The translations under genes and the position numbers were made by a program. This document shows, piece after piece, positions 17,960 to 26,897 of a stretch of DNA of 64,000 nt; within the stretch, counting starts at the first letter, position 1; each line of letters opens with the position of its first letter. Location of the stretch: positions 124,001 to 188,000 of the forward strand of contig JBCCHF010000001.1 in NCBI GenBank assembly GCA_039028895.1. The letters are read 5' to 3'. Below the pieces are notes generated by a model, which was given only the letters and a program-made list of their open reading frames with translations, did not search any database and was not told where the DNA came from. Source of the DNA: JAHDCJ01 sp039028895. Lineage in GTDB: Bacteria; Bacteroidota; Bacteroidia; Chitinophagales; Saprospiraceae.

Positions 17960-20026
17960 TTATGACAACATGGCTTTCATATCTTCAATATTGCTTACCG
18001 GCCTCAAACAAGTATAATCTTTACAAACATAGATTAACGTGTCCTCACTTGCAGGTTTACCCTCCAAAAGCGGGTAACGAGCTGTCAATTCCTCCTCTCC
18101 TATCATTATCACTTTGTTAGGCATGTACAACCGCTCGATTTCCTGTTTGGTACCTGTGGCAGCCGTGCCGGTAATCACGATCTCATTGATAGGATATACT
18201 TGCTCCAACATAGACCGGGCCCATTGTGCAAAGGAGGAAGGATATTTTTCAATGACCTTCTTCAATCCTGACAGCATATTTTCAGCTAATTGCCTGAAGT
18301 CAGTATTTCCCAAAAGAATGCCCAATCGATGGAGGTTGCCCACCATAATTGAATTACCTGATGGAATGGAATTATCATACAGATCTCTCCGCCGTACAGG
18401 CAGGTCCTTCTCTTCGCCTGCGGTGAAGAAGAAGAGGTTTCTTTCTTTATCTAAAAATTGAGAGATGGTATGTCCAGCCAGTTCCCCTGCAAAATCCAGG
18501 TATTTGGTTTCCTGGGTTATGGCATAAACACTTAGCATGCTTTTGATCAAAAACGCGTAATCATCCAAAAACGCTGGGTTGGTCAACCGACCTTCTTTCC
18601 AGACATGATAAAAATTAAGCTCATTTCCTTTCCGAAAATTATTGAGCATGAACTCAAGGCTCCTAACCGCAGTTGACTTATATTTTTCATTTCCTGTTGC
18701 CTCATAGGCATCTGCATAAGCCGAACACATCAAAGCATTCCAATTGAGCAATACTTTATCGTCAAGGCCTGGTTTTATCCGTTTATCCCGAATTTCGAAT
18801 AACTTTTGCTTGCTGGCCGCTAACCTTGGTCTGATGTCTTCAAGATCGAGTCCCTTGCTTTTCGCAAAATCGGCTATTTCGTTTTCTCTCCATAGGATAT
18901 TTTTTCCTTCCCAGTTACCAACTTCCGAGACACCATAGAATTTGCAGAACAAAGCACCATCAGCTTCTCCCAGGTGAGCCATTATCTCTGCCTTATCCCA
19001 AACAAAAAACTTACCTTCTACTCCTTCTGAGTCAGCATCCTGGGCAGAATAGAAAGCACCTTCAGGACTGGTCATCTCGCGTTCTACCCATTCTAGGACT
19101 TCCCCTATCGTTGTTTCGTAAAGGGCATTATGGGTTAGTTTGAAGCCATTCGCAAGCAAACTCACCAACAAGGCATTATCGTACAACATTTTTTCAAAAT
19201 GCGGAATTAACCACTCCCGGTCAGTCGCATACCTGGCAAAGCCGCCTCCGAGTTGGTCGTAGATGCCTCCCATGATCATTTTTTCAAGACTCAGCAAGAC
19301 ATGCTCAAGTGCCTCATGATTGCCGGTAGCATGATGGTATTGTAGCAAAAATTCGTGTGAAATCGTCCCAGGGAATTTCGGCGCACCACCAAAGCCACCT
19401 TCCACACGATCAAACGTTTCGCGTAAAGCGTAATACGTGTTGAGCATCAAGTCAGGTGTAAAGGTTTTTTCTTCTAACGATGCTTCAAGAAACCGATCCA
19501 TTAACATGGTATCCGACTTTGCAATAGATTCTGTCAGGCGGCTGGCTTGTTCTTCAACAACATTCCGCTTACCAATAAATGCCTGGTGAATATGCTGCAA
19601 AACATGTCCCCATGAAGGCCTGTTATAAGCGGGTTTTGGTGGGAAATATGTTCCACCATAAAACGGTCGTTTATCGGGTGTAAGAAAACAGTTTAAGGGC
19701 CACCCTCCCGACCCCGATAATATTTGAATGGCTTCCATGTAGACTTGATCAACATCAGGGCGTTCTTCTCTGTCGACCTTTATATTCACGTAATGCTGAT
19801 TCATATAATCGGCGACAGCTTCATCTTCGAATGACTCCCGCTCCATAACATGACACCAATGACATGTCGAATAACCAATACTAACAAGAATCGGCTTATC
19901 TTCTTCCCTGGCCTTGGCGAATGCTTCTTCGCCCCAAGGGTACCAGTCTACAGGGTTATGGGCATGCTGTAGCAGGTATGGGCTAGTTTCGTTAACCAGG
20001 CGGTTTGTAAACTTGTGTTCTTTCAT
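17960..20026 (-). CDS. DUF255 thioredoxin-domain protein (YyaL/SPATA20-like)
   Basis: This 688-residue protein has an N-terminal thioredoxin-like DUF255 domain (residues ~1-165: NRLVNETSPYLLQHAHNPVD, then STCHWCHVMERESFED with a CxxC, and GGWPLNCFLTPD) followed by an (alpha/alpha)6-barrel region like N-acylglucosamine 2-epimerases (from ~200). This is the conserved YyaL/SPATA20 family, whose biochemical role is not settled. No signal peptide is visible, so it is probably cytoplasmic. The ATG at 20026 (MKEHKFTNRL) is chosen because family homology starts there. An 8-bp inverted repeat lies 26-48 bases upstream. Confidence 0.92.
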   Translation of the reverse strand: MKEHKFTNRLVNETSPYLLQHAHNPVDWYPWGEEAFAKAREEDKPILVSIGYSTCHWCHVMERESFEDEAVADYMNQHYVNIKVDREERPDVDQVYMEAIQILSGSGGWPLNCFLTPDKRPFYGGTYFPPKPAYNRPSWGHVLQHIHQAFIGKRNVVEEQASRLTESIAKSDTMLMDRFLEASLEEKTFTPDLMLNTYYALRETFDRVEGGFGGAPKFPGTISHEFLLQYHHATGNHEALEHVLLSLEKMIMGGIYDQLGGGFARYATDREWLIPHFEKMLYDNALLVSLLANGFKLTHNALYETTIGEVLEWVEREMTSPEGAFYSAQDADSEGVEGKFFVWDKAEIMAHLGEADGALFCKFYGVSEVGNWEGKNILWRENEIADFAKSKGLDLEDIRPRLAASKQKLFEIRDKRIKPGLDDKVLLNWNALMCSAYADAYEATGNEKYKSTAVRSLEFMLNNFRKGNELNFYHVWKEGRLTNPAFLDDYAFLIKSMLSVYAITQETKYLDFAGELAGHTISQFLDKERNLFFFTAGEEKDLPVRRRDLYDNSIPSGNSIMVGNLHRLGILLGNTDFRQLAENMLSGLKKVIEKYPSSFAQWARSMLEQVYPINEIVITGTAATGTKQEIERLYMPNKVIMIGEEELTARYPLLEGKPASEDTLIYVCKDYTCLRPVSNIEDMKAMLS

Positions 20027-20051
20027 GTAAGGACTTCTGTTTTTAAGGGAA

Positions 20052-20074
20052 CAACTAATACACTGAATTAGTTG
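20052..20074. promoter_or_regulatory. Inverted repeat upstream of the DUF255 gene
   Basis: CAACTAAT (20052-20059) and ATTAGTTG (20067-20074) form a perfect 8-bp inverted repeat around a 7-base spacer, 26 bases before the likely start codon. It could be an operator or a leader hairpin; no T-run follows, so it is not a terminator. Confidence 0.35.
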
Positions 20075-20186
20075 GTTAGAGGCTGGGTAACCAGAGATAT
20101 TTATTCCGGGTTCCGAGTTATTTATTGGAAGACAGGGAAAAAAACTTTGAATTTTCAACCCAAAACAGGTCATTGACCTAAAACAA

Positions 20187-20219
20187 AAACAGCCTTGGCG
20201 GAATAAACCAAGGCTGTTT
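20187..20219 (-). terminator. Rho-independent terminator after hemD
   Basis: A perfect 12-bp stem (AAACAGCCTTGG with CCAAGGCTGTTT) closes a 9-base loop 21 bases after the hemD stop. On the minus strand it is followed by a T-rich run (complement of 20181-20190). The A/T ends make it potentially bidirectional. Confidence 0.85.
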
Positions 20220-20240
20220 CTCGGGAATCATTTTCCAGTA

Positions 20241-21017
20241 TTACTTATTGGATTGTTGCAGGTAACGTTCGATAGCCATTGTCATCGACGGAGCTTCAGG
20301 AAGCGGCGCCTTAACGTTAATGGTAAGGTCACGATCCAGAACTGCCTTTGCTGTAGAATTACCAAAAGCAGCAATTCTGGTGTTATTCTGTTTAAAATCC
20401 GGGAAATTCTCATACAATGATTTAATACCCAGCGGACTGAAAAACACCAACATATCATAAGTGATGTCTTTTAGATCAGAAAGGTCGCTGGCTACTGTTT
20501 TGTAGAGAACAGCCTCCTGGTAATTGAACCCATTTTCTCTCAGGAAGTTGGCAACATCCTTACGGCCTAAGTTAGAACAAGGCATTAAGAATGTTTCAGA
20601 TTCTTTGTGTTTATTCAAAGCATCTTTAAGGTCTAGTATAGTGCGTTTGCCGTAAAAAACCTTCCTTTTACGATAAACGATGAACTTTTGAAGATAGCGA
20701 GCAATAGCTTCCGACAGGCAGAAATATTTCATATCCTGCGACATTTTTATGCGTAACTCATCACACATGCGGAAAAAATGCTCAATAGAATTTTTGCTGG
20801 AAAAGATAATGGCAGAGTAATCCTGTGGATTGACGCGTTGCTTTCTGAACTCCTTTATCGTTACATTCTCAACGTGAATGAACTGGCGGAAGTCAATCTT
20901 GATACCATACTTCTCAACTAAAGAGTAGTAAGGAGATCTTTCAGGTTGCGGCTGTGAGATTAATATGGTATTAATTCTCCTGTAACTCTCCTCTGACTGC
21001 GTAGGTGTTGTACTCAA
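20241..21017 (-). CDS. hemD: Uroporphyrinogen-III synthase
   Basis: This 258-residue cytoplasmic enzyme cyclises hydroxymethylbilane with inversion of ring D to give uroporphyrinogen III in tetrapyrrole synthesis. It shows the two Rossmann-like lobes of HemD: IIFSSKNSIEHFFRM in the first, and the second-lobe motifs FFSPLGIKSLYENFPDF and IAAFGNSTAKAVLDRDL. Sequence conservation in HemD is low, so the call rests on these and on length. It is 22 bases downstream of the DUF4271 gene, an arrangement common in Bacteroidota. The heme-chaperone gene hemW lies 3 kb away. Confidence 0.88.
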   Translation of the reverse strand: MSTTPTQSEESYRRINTILISQPQPERSPYYSLVEKYGIKIDFRQFIHVENVTIKEFRKQRVNPQDYSAIIFSSKNSIEHFFRMCDELRIKMSQDMKYFCLSEAIARYLQKFIVYRKRKVFYGKRTILDLKDALNKHKESETFLMPCSNLGRKDVANFLRENGFNYQEAVLYKTVASDLSDLKDITYDMLVFFSPLGIKSLYENFPDFKQNNTRIAAFGNSTAKAVLDRDLTINVKAPLPEAPSMTMAIERYLQQSNK

Positions 21018-21039
21018 CTCAAGAATATTTAATGACTAC

Positions 21040-22041
21040 TTAAACAGCTGAGCCCCATATTGTTAACAGCTTAACGACAATCAATAAAGGGGCTATTTCA
21101 ACGGTGCAAAGATAAAGAAAAAAATGAAACTTGTGAAAAGCAAGATATTTCTTAGCTATCGTCAAGCCTCTCAAACACCTGAAGAGATAGATGATTGAGA
21201 TAATTCCCAGGCCTACCAAAATAGCTATGCTACTTATATCTTTTGGAGCAAATGCTATTACCACAATCAATGGAAATAGCACAAAACCAATGACATAGTC
21301 GAAAACATTGATCGTATGCCGGTAAAACCTGATTTCTTTTTCAAAAGGGAAAATTGCCCCGGCGGTGATCAACAATAAATGCCTTAAAAACGTAACCAAT
21401 AAGAGAAAACCCAAAGCCAAGCCAAAGGTCGTCAGGTTAAAACCAAGCCCTGCAAACTCAAAATGGTTAACGATTAAAAAAAGGAACAGGCTTGCGCAAA
21501 GCACATAAAATACAAACAGGAGCAAAACATAATTGGAAATTTTATCACCTAAATGCCTAAAGCTGAGGTTTAGCATATTATAGCTCGAAAATGCCCGTAT
21601 CGTACGTTTAACGTGCTCACCAAACATTGTATTCAGAATTGCCAGGATGATGCCCAGGAAAATGACATACATGCCCAGCCAAAAGTCTGTAATCGGTTTC
21701 CCAGAGGTAAAATCAGGAATCTCTGGCGACCATGGCTCCGAACTTATATCCAAAGGACTGTCATCGGCACCTTTGGCAGGGGTTTTGTCCGATGACTTAA
21801 TTTGGTCTTCCGGAAGGTCGAATGGATTGCCAACCACCTGGGAAACAGTATCTTCTTTTTCTGCTTTGGTCTCTTTCTCCGATAACTCTTCAGGCCGCTC
21901 GACTTTTTCCTCAGGGGGCAATCTTTCCTGTAGTTCGAATGGGTTATAAACAGAGGTTGTGTCCTGGCCAATTGACTCAGCAACAAATCCCATTGCAAGG
22001 ATGGCAATCACCAATAAATATCGTATCAGGAAGGCTAACAT
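21040..22041 (-). CDS. DUF4271 multi-pass membrane protein
   Basis: This 333-residue protein (ATG at 22041, giving the leader MLAFLIRYLLVIAILAMGF) has a Pro/Glu-rich periplasmic N-terminal stretch containing two NPF(E/D)L repeats (~residues 31-34 and ~72-75) and then six or so membrane helices. The C-terminal LYLCTVEIAPLLIVVKLL is the DUF4271 hallmark. The function of DUF4271 is unknown; it is almost always next to hemD in Bacteroidota, as here (22 bases). The upstream ATG at 22098 is less likely because it removes the signal-like start. Confidence 0.85.
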   Translation of the reverse strand: MLAFLIRYLLVIAILAMGFVAESIGQDTTSVYNPFELQERLPPEEKVERPEELSEKETKAEKEDTVSQVVGNPFDLPEDQIKSSDKTPAKGADDSPLDISSEPWSPEIPDFTSGKPITDFWLGMYVIFLGIILAILNTMFGEHVKRTIRAFSSYNMLNLSFRHLGDKISNYVLLLFVFYVLCASLFLFLIVNHFEFAGLGFNLTTFGLALGFLLLVTFLRHLLLITAGAIFPFEKEIRFYRHTINVFDYVIGFVLFPLIVVIAFAPKDISSIAILVGLGIISIIYLFRCLRGLTIAKKYLAFHKFHFFLYLCTVEIAPLLIVVKLLTIWGSAV

Positions 22042-22163
22042 TTCAGAATCAAAGTTCCGACAGGTCGTGTAATTACTAATTGGACAACAAATTAGCAAAA
22101 ATCTAAAATAGAAAGCTATGATTGGACAGCAATTAACTGCACAATCCGCTTTCTGCCATTTTT

Positions 22164-23945
22164 TTAAAAATAATTCACATATCCGAAATGGATCTTTCCG
22201 GCACTGAAGTCGATGGGATTACCCTGTTGGCTGCCTAATGCATAATTGATACCGAAAATACCGGCTTTGGTTTCGAAGGTCATACCTACTCCAAAGCCAA
22301 AGGGTTGGTCCGTTAAATCACTCCCCTGGCTTTTGTTCTGAACAATTCCATAGTCACCAAAAACATACATGTAGGAGTTTTGGCTGATAATAAACCTAAA
22401 TTCTCCGGTGAAAATACTGTAGAAGGAAGCGAAGATCGACTCTTCATCAAAACCACGCAATATCCTCGTACCACCAATCCTGAACAATTCATTTTGGTAG
22501 CGGGTTTCTCCTGAGCTCATTATTCCCCCCTGGTAGCCGACCTTAAAAACTGAACGTTCGCCGATTGGGAAATACCAGGACAAAGCCCCTGTTATCCGAA
22601 ACTGGAAAGTTCTCAAATCGAGGCTATCGTATAAGGAACCAAAGTTAAATTCAGGATCTTCTGGGTCCTCCAGTTCGAGGATTTTATTGTTCTCAATGAT
22701 TTTTTTGACCCCGGACCCTCCTCTCAGGTTAAGATCGAATCCTTTCCTTGGGTTGAATCTGTAATCGAGTTTTATAAGCCGATACTCCAATCCGAAAGTG
22801 GAATAGCTGATATCAAGATTTGCAGGCAAGGCTTTTGTATTAATGACTTGCTGGGTATTAACCGAAAGCGTATTCGAGCGTACATTATTCCAATAGGCGC
22901 CCAGGTAATTACTACCATCAAGATGATACTGCACCCCAATATCGCGATCGAGATCTAAATACGATGAATCTCGTTTATACAAATTAAAATCAAACTCGAA
23001 TCCAAAAGGAAGTCCGGCAACATATGGATAAAGAAAATGAATATCGAGTTCCTGGGTTCCGGGTCGGAGTTGTTGCCACTGAAAACGGATTTCCTTCCCT
23101 GTCCCGAAAGGGTTTTTCAAGTCGATTTCAGCATTTCCGGTGAGGATAAGTTTACCAGTTTCCTGGCTTTTTGGTAAAAAGCCGATCAGGAAATCAAACC
23201 GACTGGCCTTCTTATTGTCCAGGAATAAGTTGATCGTGGCCTTATCGTCGACAAACGTTACGTTTAAGGGTCTTTCTTCTTTGAGAAATTGCAACTCTCT
23301 CAGTTTTTTTCTGACATCCAGTACTTTTTTTTCATCGTAAAGGCTCCCTTTTTTCAAACCCAGATAGCTTTCAAGGTACTGATTGGAGATTTTTGCCTTC
23401 CCAACCACCTCGATACCATCAACAATGATCAGGTCATTTTTACTCAAAAATATTTTAGCGGAAATCTGGTTGTCTTCAATTTTGAGATCGCCCAACCTTG
23501 CTGAAGCAAAAGGATAACCATTTGACTCAGCATACCCGATAAGCCGATCCAGTAGCAACCGAACTTCTTTATAATGAAATGGTTTCCCGGCATAAAGTTT
23601 TTCTCTGAATCCCACCTGATCCAGAAAAGCAGGATCAATATTGCCATTTTGCAGGCTGGCCCACTCGTATTGTTCGCCGACATATAAAAAAGCCTGGTGA
23701 AGGCTATCCTTACGGAAAATGCTATCAACTGAAGCTGCCAGGTAAGCCCCGTCGTATAACTGTCCTAATACTTTGGTCAGTTCATCATTTAGCAACTCCT
23801 GTTTTTCAAAACCGGAAAGGTAATTGAGGTTTTTGTCGACAAAGGATTTATCTTTATCCAGAGGTATAATTTCCAGAATATAACGTTGTTGAGCTGTTAA
23901 CGGGTTAGCTAGTAACAGCATTGTGAACAAGATCAACAAATGCAT
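22164..23945 (-). CDS. POTRA/BamA-like outer membrane protein
   Basis: This 593-residue protein (ATG at 23945) has a signal peptide MHLLILFTMLLLANPLTAQQ, about 250 residues of POTRA-like alpha/beta repeats and a C-terminal 16-strand-type barrel ending HFGYVNYF. The motif RIGGTRILRGFDEESIFASF matches the conserved (V/I)RGF loop of the Omp85 superfamily. It is smaller than canonical BamA, so I place it with the BamA/TamA-like proteins of Bacteroidota; its substrate is unknown. It is divergent from hemW with 54 bases between starts and sits upstream of the DUF4271-hemD pair. Confidence 0.85.
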   Translation of the reverse strand: MHLLILFTMLLLANPLTAQQRYILEIIPLDKDKSFVDKNLNYLSGFEKQELLNDELTKVLGQLYDGAYLAASVDSIFRKDSLHQAFLYVGEQYEWASLQNGNIDPAFLDQVGFREKLYAGKPFHYKEVRLLLDRLIGYAESNGYPFASARLGDLKIEDNQISAKIFLSKNDLIIVDGIEVVGKAKISNQYLESYLGLKKGSLYDEKKVLDVRKKLRELQFLKEERPLNVTFVDDKATINLFLDNKKASRFDFLIGFLPKSQETGKLILTGNAEIDLKNPFGTGKEIRFQWQQLRPGTQELDIHFLYPYVAGLPFGFEFDFNLYKRDSSYLDLDRDIGVQYHLDGSNYLGAYWNNVRSNTLSVNTQQVINTKALPANLDISYSTFGLEYRLIKLDYRFNPRKGFDLNLRGGSGVKKIIENNKILELEDPEDPEFNFGSLYDSLDLRTFQFRITGALSWYFPIGERSVFKVGYQGGIMSSGETRYQNELFRIGGTRILRGFDEESIFASFYSIFTGEFRFIISQNSYMYVFGDYGIVQNKSQGSDLTDQPFGFGVGMTFETKAGIFGINYALGSQQGNPIDFSAGKIHFGYVNYF

Positions 23946-23999
23946 CTGTATTTCAGGAAATTCTAACTTCAATTTTATTTTTTGAACATTTAATAAAAG

Positions 24000-25124
24000 A
24001 TGGCTGGCATTTACATTCATATCCCATTTTGCAAACAGGCCTGCCATTATTGTAATTTCCATTTTTCAACGTCACTAAAGCATAAGGCACCACTTATTGA
24101 TGCCATTGTCCGTGAAATTGCGTTAAGCAAAAGCTATCTTAAAAACCAGGTAGTCGAAACCGTCTATTTCGGTGGCGGCACCCCTTCCCTGCTTTCTGCT
24201 GAAGAGTTTAATCGGCTTTTTGACAGCTTACACAAATATCATACTATTTCTGAAGATGCCGAGGTCACCCTTGAAGCCAATCCTGATGATTTAACGCAAA
24301 AGTACCTCGAGGAGCTGCGATCTACCCCTGTAAATCGACTAAGTATCGGCATCCAGTCATTTTTTGAAGAAGACCTTCACTATATGAACCGGGCCCATGA
24401 CGCCCAACAGGCCAATCAATGTATTGAAGATGCCCAGGCTAATGACTTTAACAACCTTAGCATCGATTTGATCTATGGCAGTCCAACTACTTCCCATGCG
24501 CATTGGAAAAGAAATATAGAAATTGCCTTACATTATCGCATACCTCATATCTCTTGTTATGCTTTGACGGTAGAGCCCAAAACCGCGCTTGACCATTTTA
24601 TCCGTACTCGTAAAACTGAAGCTCCCGATGATGACGTGGCTTCAAAGCAGTTTCATTATTTAATTAACACCCTTACGGGGAATGGTTACGAGCATTATGA
24701 AATATCGAATTTCGCATTGCCAGGCCATTATTCCCGCCACAACACTGCATATTGGCAGGGCACAACTTATCTGGGTCTTGGTCCTTCGGCGCATTCTTTT
24801 GACGCAAATTCAAGGAGGTGGAATGTGGCCAATAATGCACATTATATCAAGCTTATTGAGTCGGGTGAAATACCCTGTGAAACGGAAGTCCTTTCAGCCA
24901 AAGATCGGTATAACGAGTATATCATGACCAGCCTCAGAACCCAATGGGGAATACCTGAAAACCGGATAAATGATTTTGGGACAACCATTGCCAATCATTT
25001 CAGAAATGCAGCTGCGGCAAAATTAAAAGAAGGACTCATAGTGGTTGAAAACGAACACTTTAAATTATCGAAAAAAGCAAAGTTTTTGGCAGATGGGATA
25101 ATTAGTGATTTGTTTTTTGTCTGA
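24000..25124 (+). CDS. hemW: Radical SAM heme chaperone HemW
   Basis: This 374-residue protein is HemW, formerly mis-called coproporphyrinogen III oxidase. The radical SAM Cys motif CKQACHYC places the 4Fe-4S ligands at Cys11, Cys15 and Cys18. HemW lacks the extra N-terminal signature of HemN and begins directly MAGIYIHIPFCKQACHYC, as here. GGGTPSLL, EANPDD and RLSIGIQSF follow in the expected order. It binds and transfers heme to client proteins in the cytoplasm. Proximity to hemD suggests a tetrapyrrole-related neighbourhood, although it is on the opposite strand. Confidence 0.95.
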   Translation: MAGIYIHIPFCKQACHYCNFHFSTSLKHKAPLIDAIVREIALSKSYLKNQVVETVYFGGGTPSLLSAEEFNRLFDSLHKYHTISEDAEVTLEANPDDLTQKYLEELRSTPVNRLSIGIQSFFEEDLHYMNRAHDAQQANQCIEDAQANDFNNLSIDLIYGSPTTSHAHWKRNIEIALHYRIPHISCYALTVEPKTALDHFIRTRKTEAPDDDVASKQFHYLINTLTGNGYEHYEISNFALPGHYSRHNTAYWQGTTYLGLGPSAHSFDANSRRWNVANNAHYIKLIESGEIPCETEVLSAKDRYNEYIMTSLRTQWGIPENRINDFGTTIANHFRNAAAAKLKEGLIVVENEHFKLSKKAKFLADGIISDLFFV

Positions 25125-25153
25125 ACTTTGATAAATTTAGTAGCGGTAAGGTA

Positions 25154-25178
25154 AGGGCTTTACTGCCCTAATTATTTT
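25154..25178 (+). terminator. Weak terminator after hemW
   Basis: AGGGC (25154-25158) and GCCCT (25165-25169) form a 5-bp stem with a 6-base loop, followed by AATTATTTTTT. It starts 30 bases after the hemW stop. The stem is short, so termination may be partial. Confidence 0.5.
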
Positions 25179-25248
25179 TTATCGATTGAAAAAAAATGAA
25201 CTAGCTTTTTGCAAAAATCAATAATGATTGACCCCATAAATAGCACCA

Positions 25249-25905
25249 ATGATTAGTATCATTTCTACTGTACTACCTATAGGTCTGGGTGTTGGCGTTG
25301 GTTATCTCGTTTTGAGATTGGCTACACGACGTAACGAGCAGATGAAACAACAGTTCACCATTCTGGCCGACAACCTTGGTTGCCAGGTGAATCTTCCTGA
25401 AAAAATGTTCCTCAACATTGATAAAGGATTCCCTTCTGTTGATGGCATGCTTGATGGAAAAAGCCTGCATGTCTACATGTATACGGTAGGCAGCGGGAAA
25501 AACCAACGCACATATACCGCTTTTAAGATAAAAACCACCAATCGCTACAGCTATACACTAAAAATCTACAGGGAAGGCTTCTTTTCGAAGCTCGGCAAAG
25601 GACTTGGGATGCAGGATATTGAGATAGGCGACCCTGAATTTGATAAAGAATTTATCATCAAGGCCAACGATGACTTTTTCGTCAAGGAAATTTTCGATGA
25701 TCCCTTAAAAAGTCACTTTCTCCAGGTAGCCGATAAGATGAAAGGAGAACTCAAACTTAAAGGCGATGAAATTTCATATTCCGAAATGGTATTTTTGGTG
25801 ACCCGAAACAAACGATCCAACTTTGAACAAGTCATCTACCTTGGATCAGCCTTATCTGATGCGATTACCAGGTTCTCTGAAAGCACCAAGCCTCCCGGAA
25901 TTTAA
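25249..25905 (+). CDS. Hypothetical protein with N-terminal membrane helix
   Basis: This 218-residue protein has one N-terminal hydrophobic segment (~3-24, VLPIGLGVGVGYLVLRLA) and then a soluble mixed alpha/beta domain. Features include the basic/aromatic stretch SGKNQRTYTAFKIKTTNRYS and IEIGDPEFDKEFIIKANDDF, which faintly resembles DUF3137-like proteins. I do not recognise the family with confidence. It stands alone, with a weak terminator before it, and is followed by an unrelated lipoprotein gene. The single anchor suggests an inner-membrane protein with a cytoplasmic domain. Confidence 0.7.
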   Translation: MISIISTVLPIGLGVGVGYLVLRLATRRNEQMKQQFTILADNLGCQVNLPEKMFLNIDKGFPSVDGMLDGKSLHVYMYTVGSGKNQRTYTAFKIKTTNRYSYTLKIYREGFFSKLGKGLGMQDIEIGDPEFDKEFIIKANDDFFVKEIFDDPLKSHFLQVADKMKGELKLKGDEISYSEMVFLVTRNKRSNFEQVIYLGSALSDAITRFSESTKPPGI

Positions 25906-26059
25906 TTTCCATAAAATTTGACTTACCAATTACTCTAGAGCTTGTTTTGTAGTATGTCTGGCATACCATTTGGTACATTTAATTCGTTTTTAGCGAATTG
26001 GAACAAAAATTATATTTTTGCGCCTTGATTCAAGCATTTACCTAATTCAAACAGTATTC

Positions 26060-26710
26060 ATGAGATATTATTTCAGCTTTTTGATCGCCACACTATTATT
26101 TATCAGTTCCGGATGCGAGGAAATTGGATGTTCTGATGTTTTTCTAGGCGAGTTCACCATTGACAGCAGCACTGCAGCTTATTTCCCATACGAGGAAAAT
26201 AAATCCCTCATTTTTAAAAACCAAAATGATGAGGAGATTACATTTACCAATATCAACTGGGTTGAAGAATCTAATTCGATCGTTTCATTCTTCACTTGCA
26301 ATGATGAGACGCGCAACATCATCTACACTGGAGATATTGGATCTTACCGCTTCCAAAATGACCTTTTCGATATCGTTATGAACTATACGATGGGATTTGT
26401 TGAGGAAGGTGACCCGAAAGAGCAAAACATTGTAGACCTTATCACTTTTACGTTGGTTCACCCGGTTGAAGGTTTTTACTCAACACTCAGTATAGTTAGC
26501 CATAGCAGGGGGGTAACTGATTTCAGCCACCTGGAAGATTTCGAAACATTCTCCAATCTGGGTCTCAACGGTTCTTTCTTCTCCGAAGGTATCCGTTCAA
26601 GTGTCGATAATCCTGAAAACCTTGTTGACCTTTACGTCACAGCAACCGGGGGTGTGATTGGATTTACAGATGTCGACGATAATACCTGGACATTCGATCG
26701 CCTCGAGTAA
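26060..26710 (+). CDS. Hypothetical lipoprotein
   Basis: This 216-residue protein (ATG at 26060) has a lipoprotein signal peptide, MRYYFSFLIATLLFISSGCE, with Cys19 as the lipid-attachment residue. The mature part is acidic with beta-strand-like alternation and no motif I recognise. It is the kind of small outer-membrane-facing lipoprotein common in Bacteroidota. The gene is followed by a large hairpin ending in a T-run. The upstream ATG at 26018 would add 14 residues and spoil the signal peptide. Confidence 0.65.
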   Translation: MRYYFSFLIATLLFISSGCEEIGCSDVFLGEFTIDSSTAAYFPYEENKSLIFKNQNDEEITFTNINWVEESNSIVSFFTCNDETRNIIYTGDIGSYRFQNDLFDIVMNYTMGFVEEGDPKEQNIVDLITFTLVHPVEGFYSTLSIVSHSRGVTDFSHLEDFETFSNLGLNGSFFSEGIRSSVDNPENLVDLYVTATGGVIGFTDVDDNTWTFDRLE

Positions 26711-26749
26711 AATCATTTTGTTGCCAACAGCGATTCACTTGAATTGCAG

Positions 26750-26836
26750 AAATCGCAAAATCTGGAACTTACAGTGACAAATTCCTAAGTGTTGTCGCAT
26801 CGAGTTAATTTCAGATTTTGCGGTTTTTCTTTTTTT
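26750..26836 (+). terminator. Long-loop hairpin with T-run after the lipoprotein gene
   Basis: AAATCGCAAAATCTG (26750-26764) pairs with CAGATTTTGCGGTTT (26812-26826), 15 bp with one G-T wobble, around a 47-base loop. It is followed by TTCTTTTTTT. Within the loop TGACAA and TTGTCG can pair, making a branched structure. Probably a terminator, possibly a small structured RNA. Confidence 0.6.
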
Positions 26837-26897
26837 GAAAGGTCAGCTGAAAACAACTTGTACCAACTCATGTTTAGTTTAGCGTAAACAATGAATT

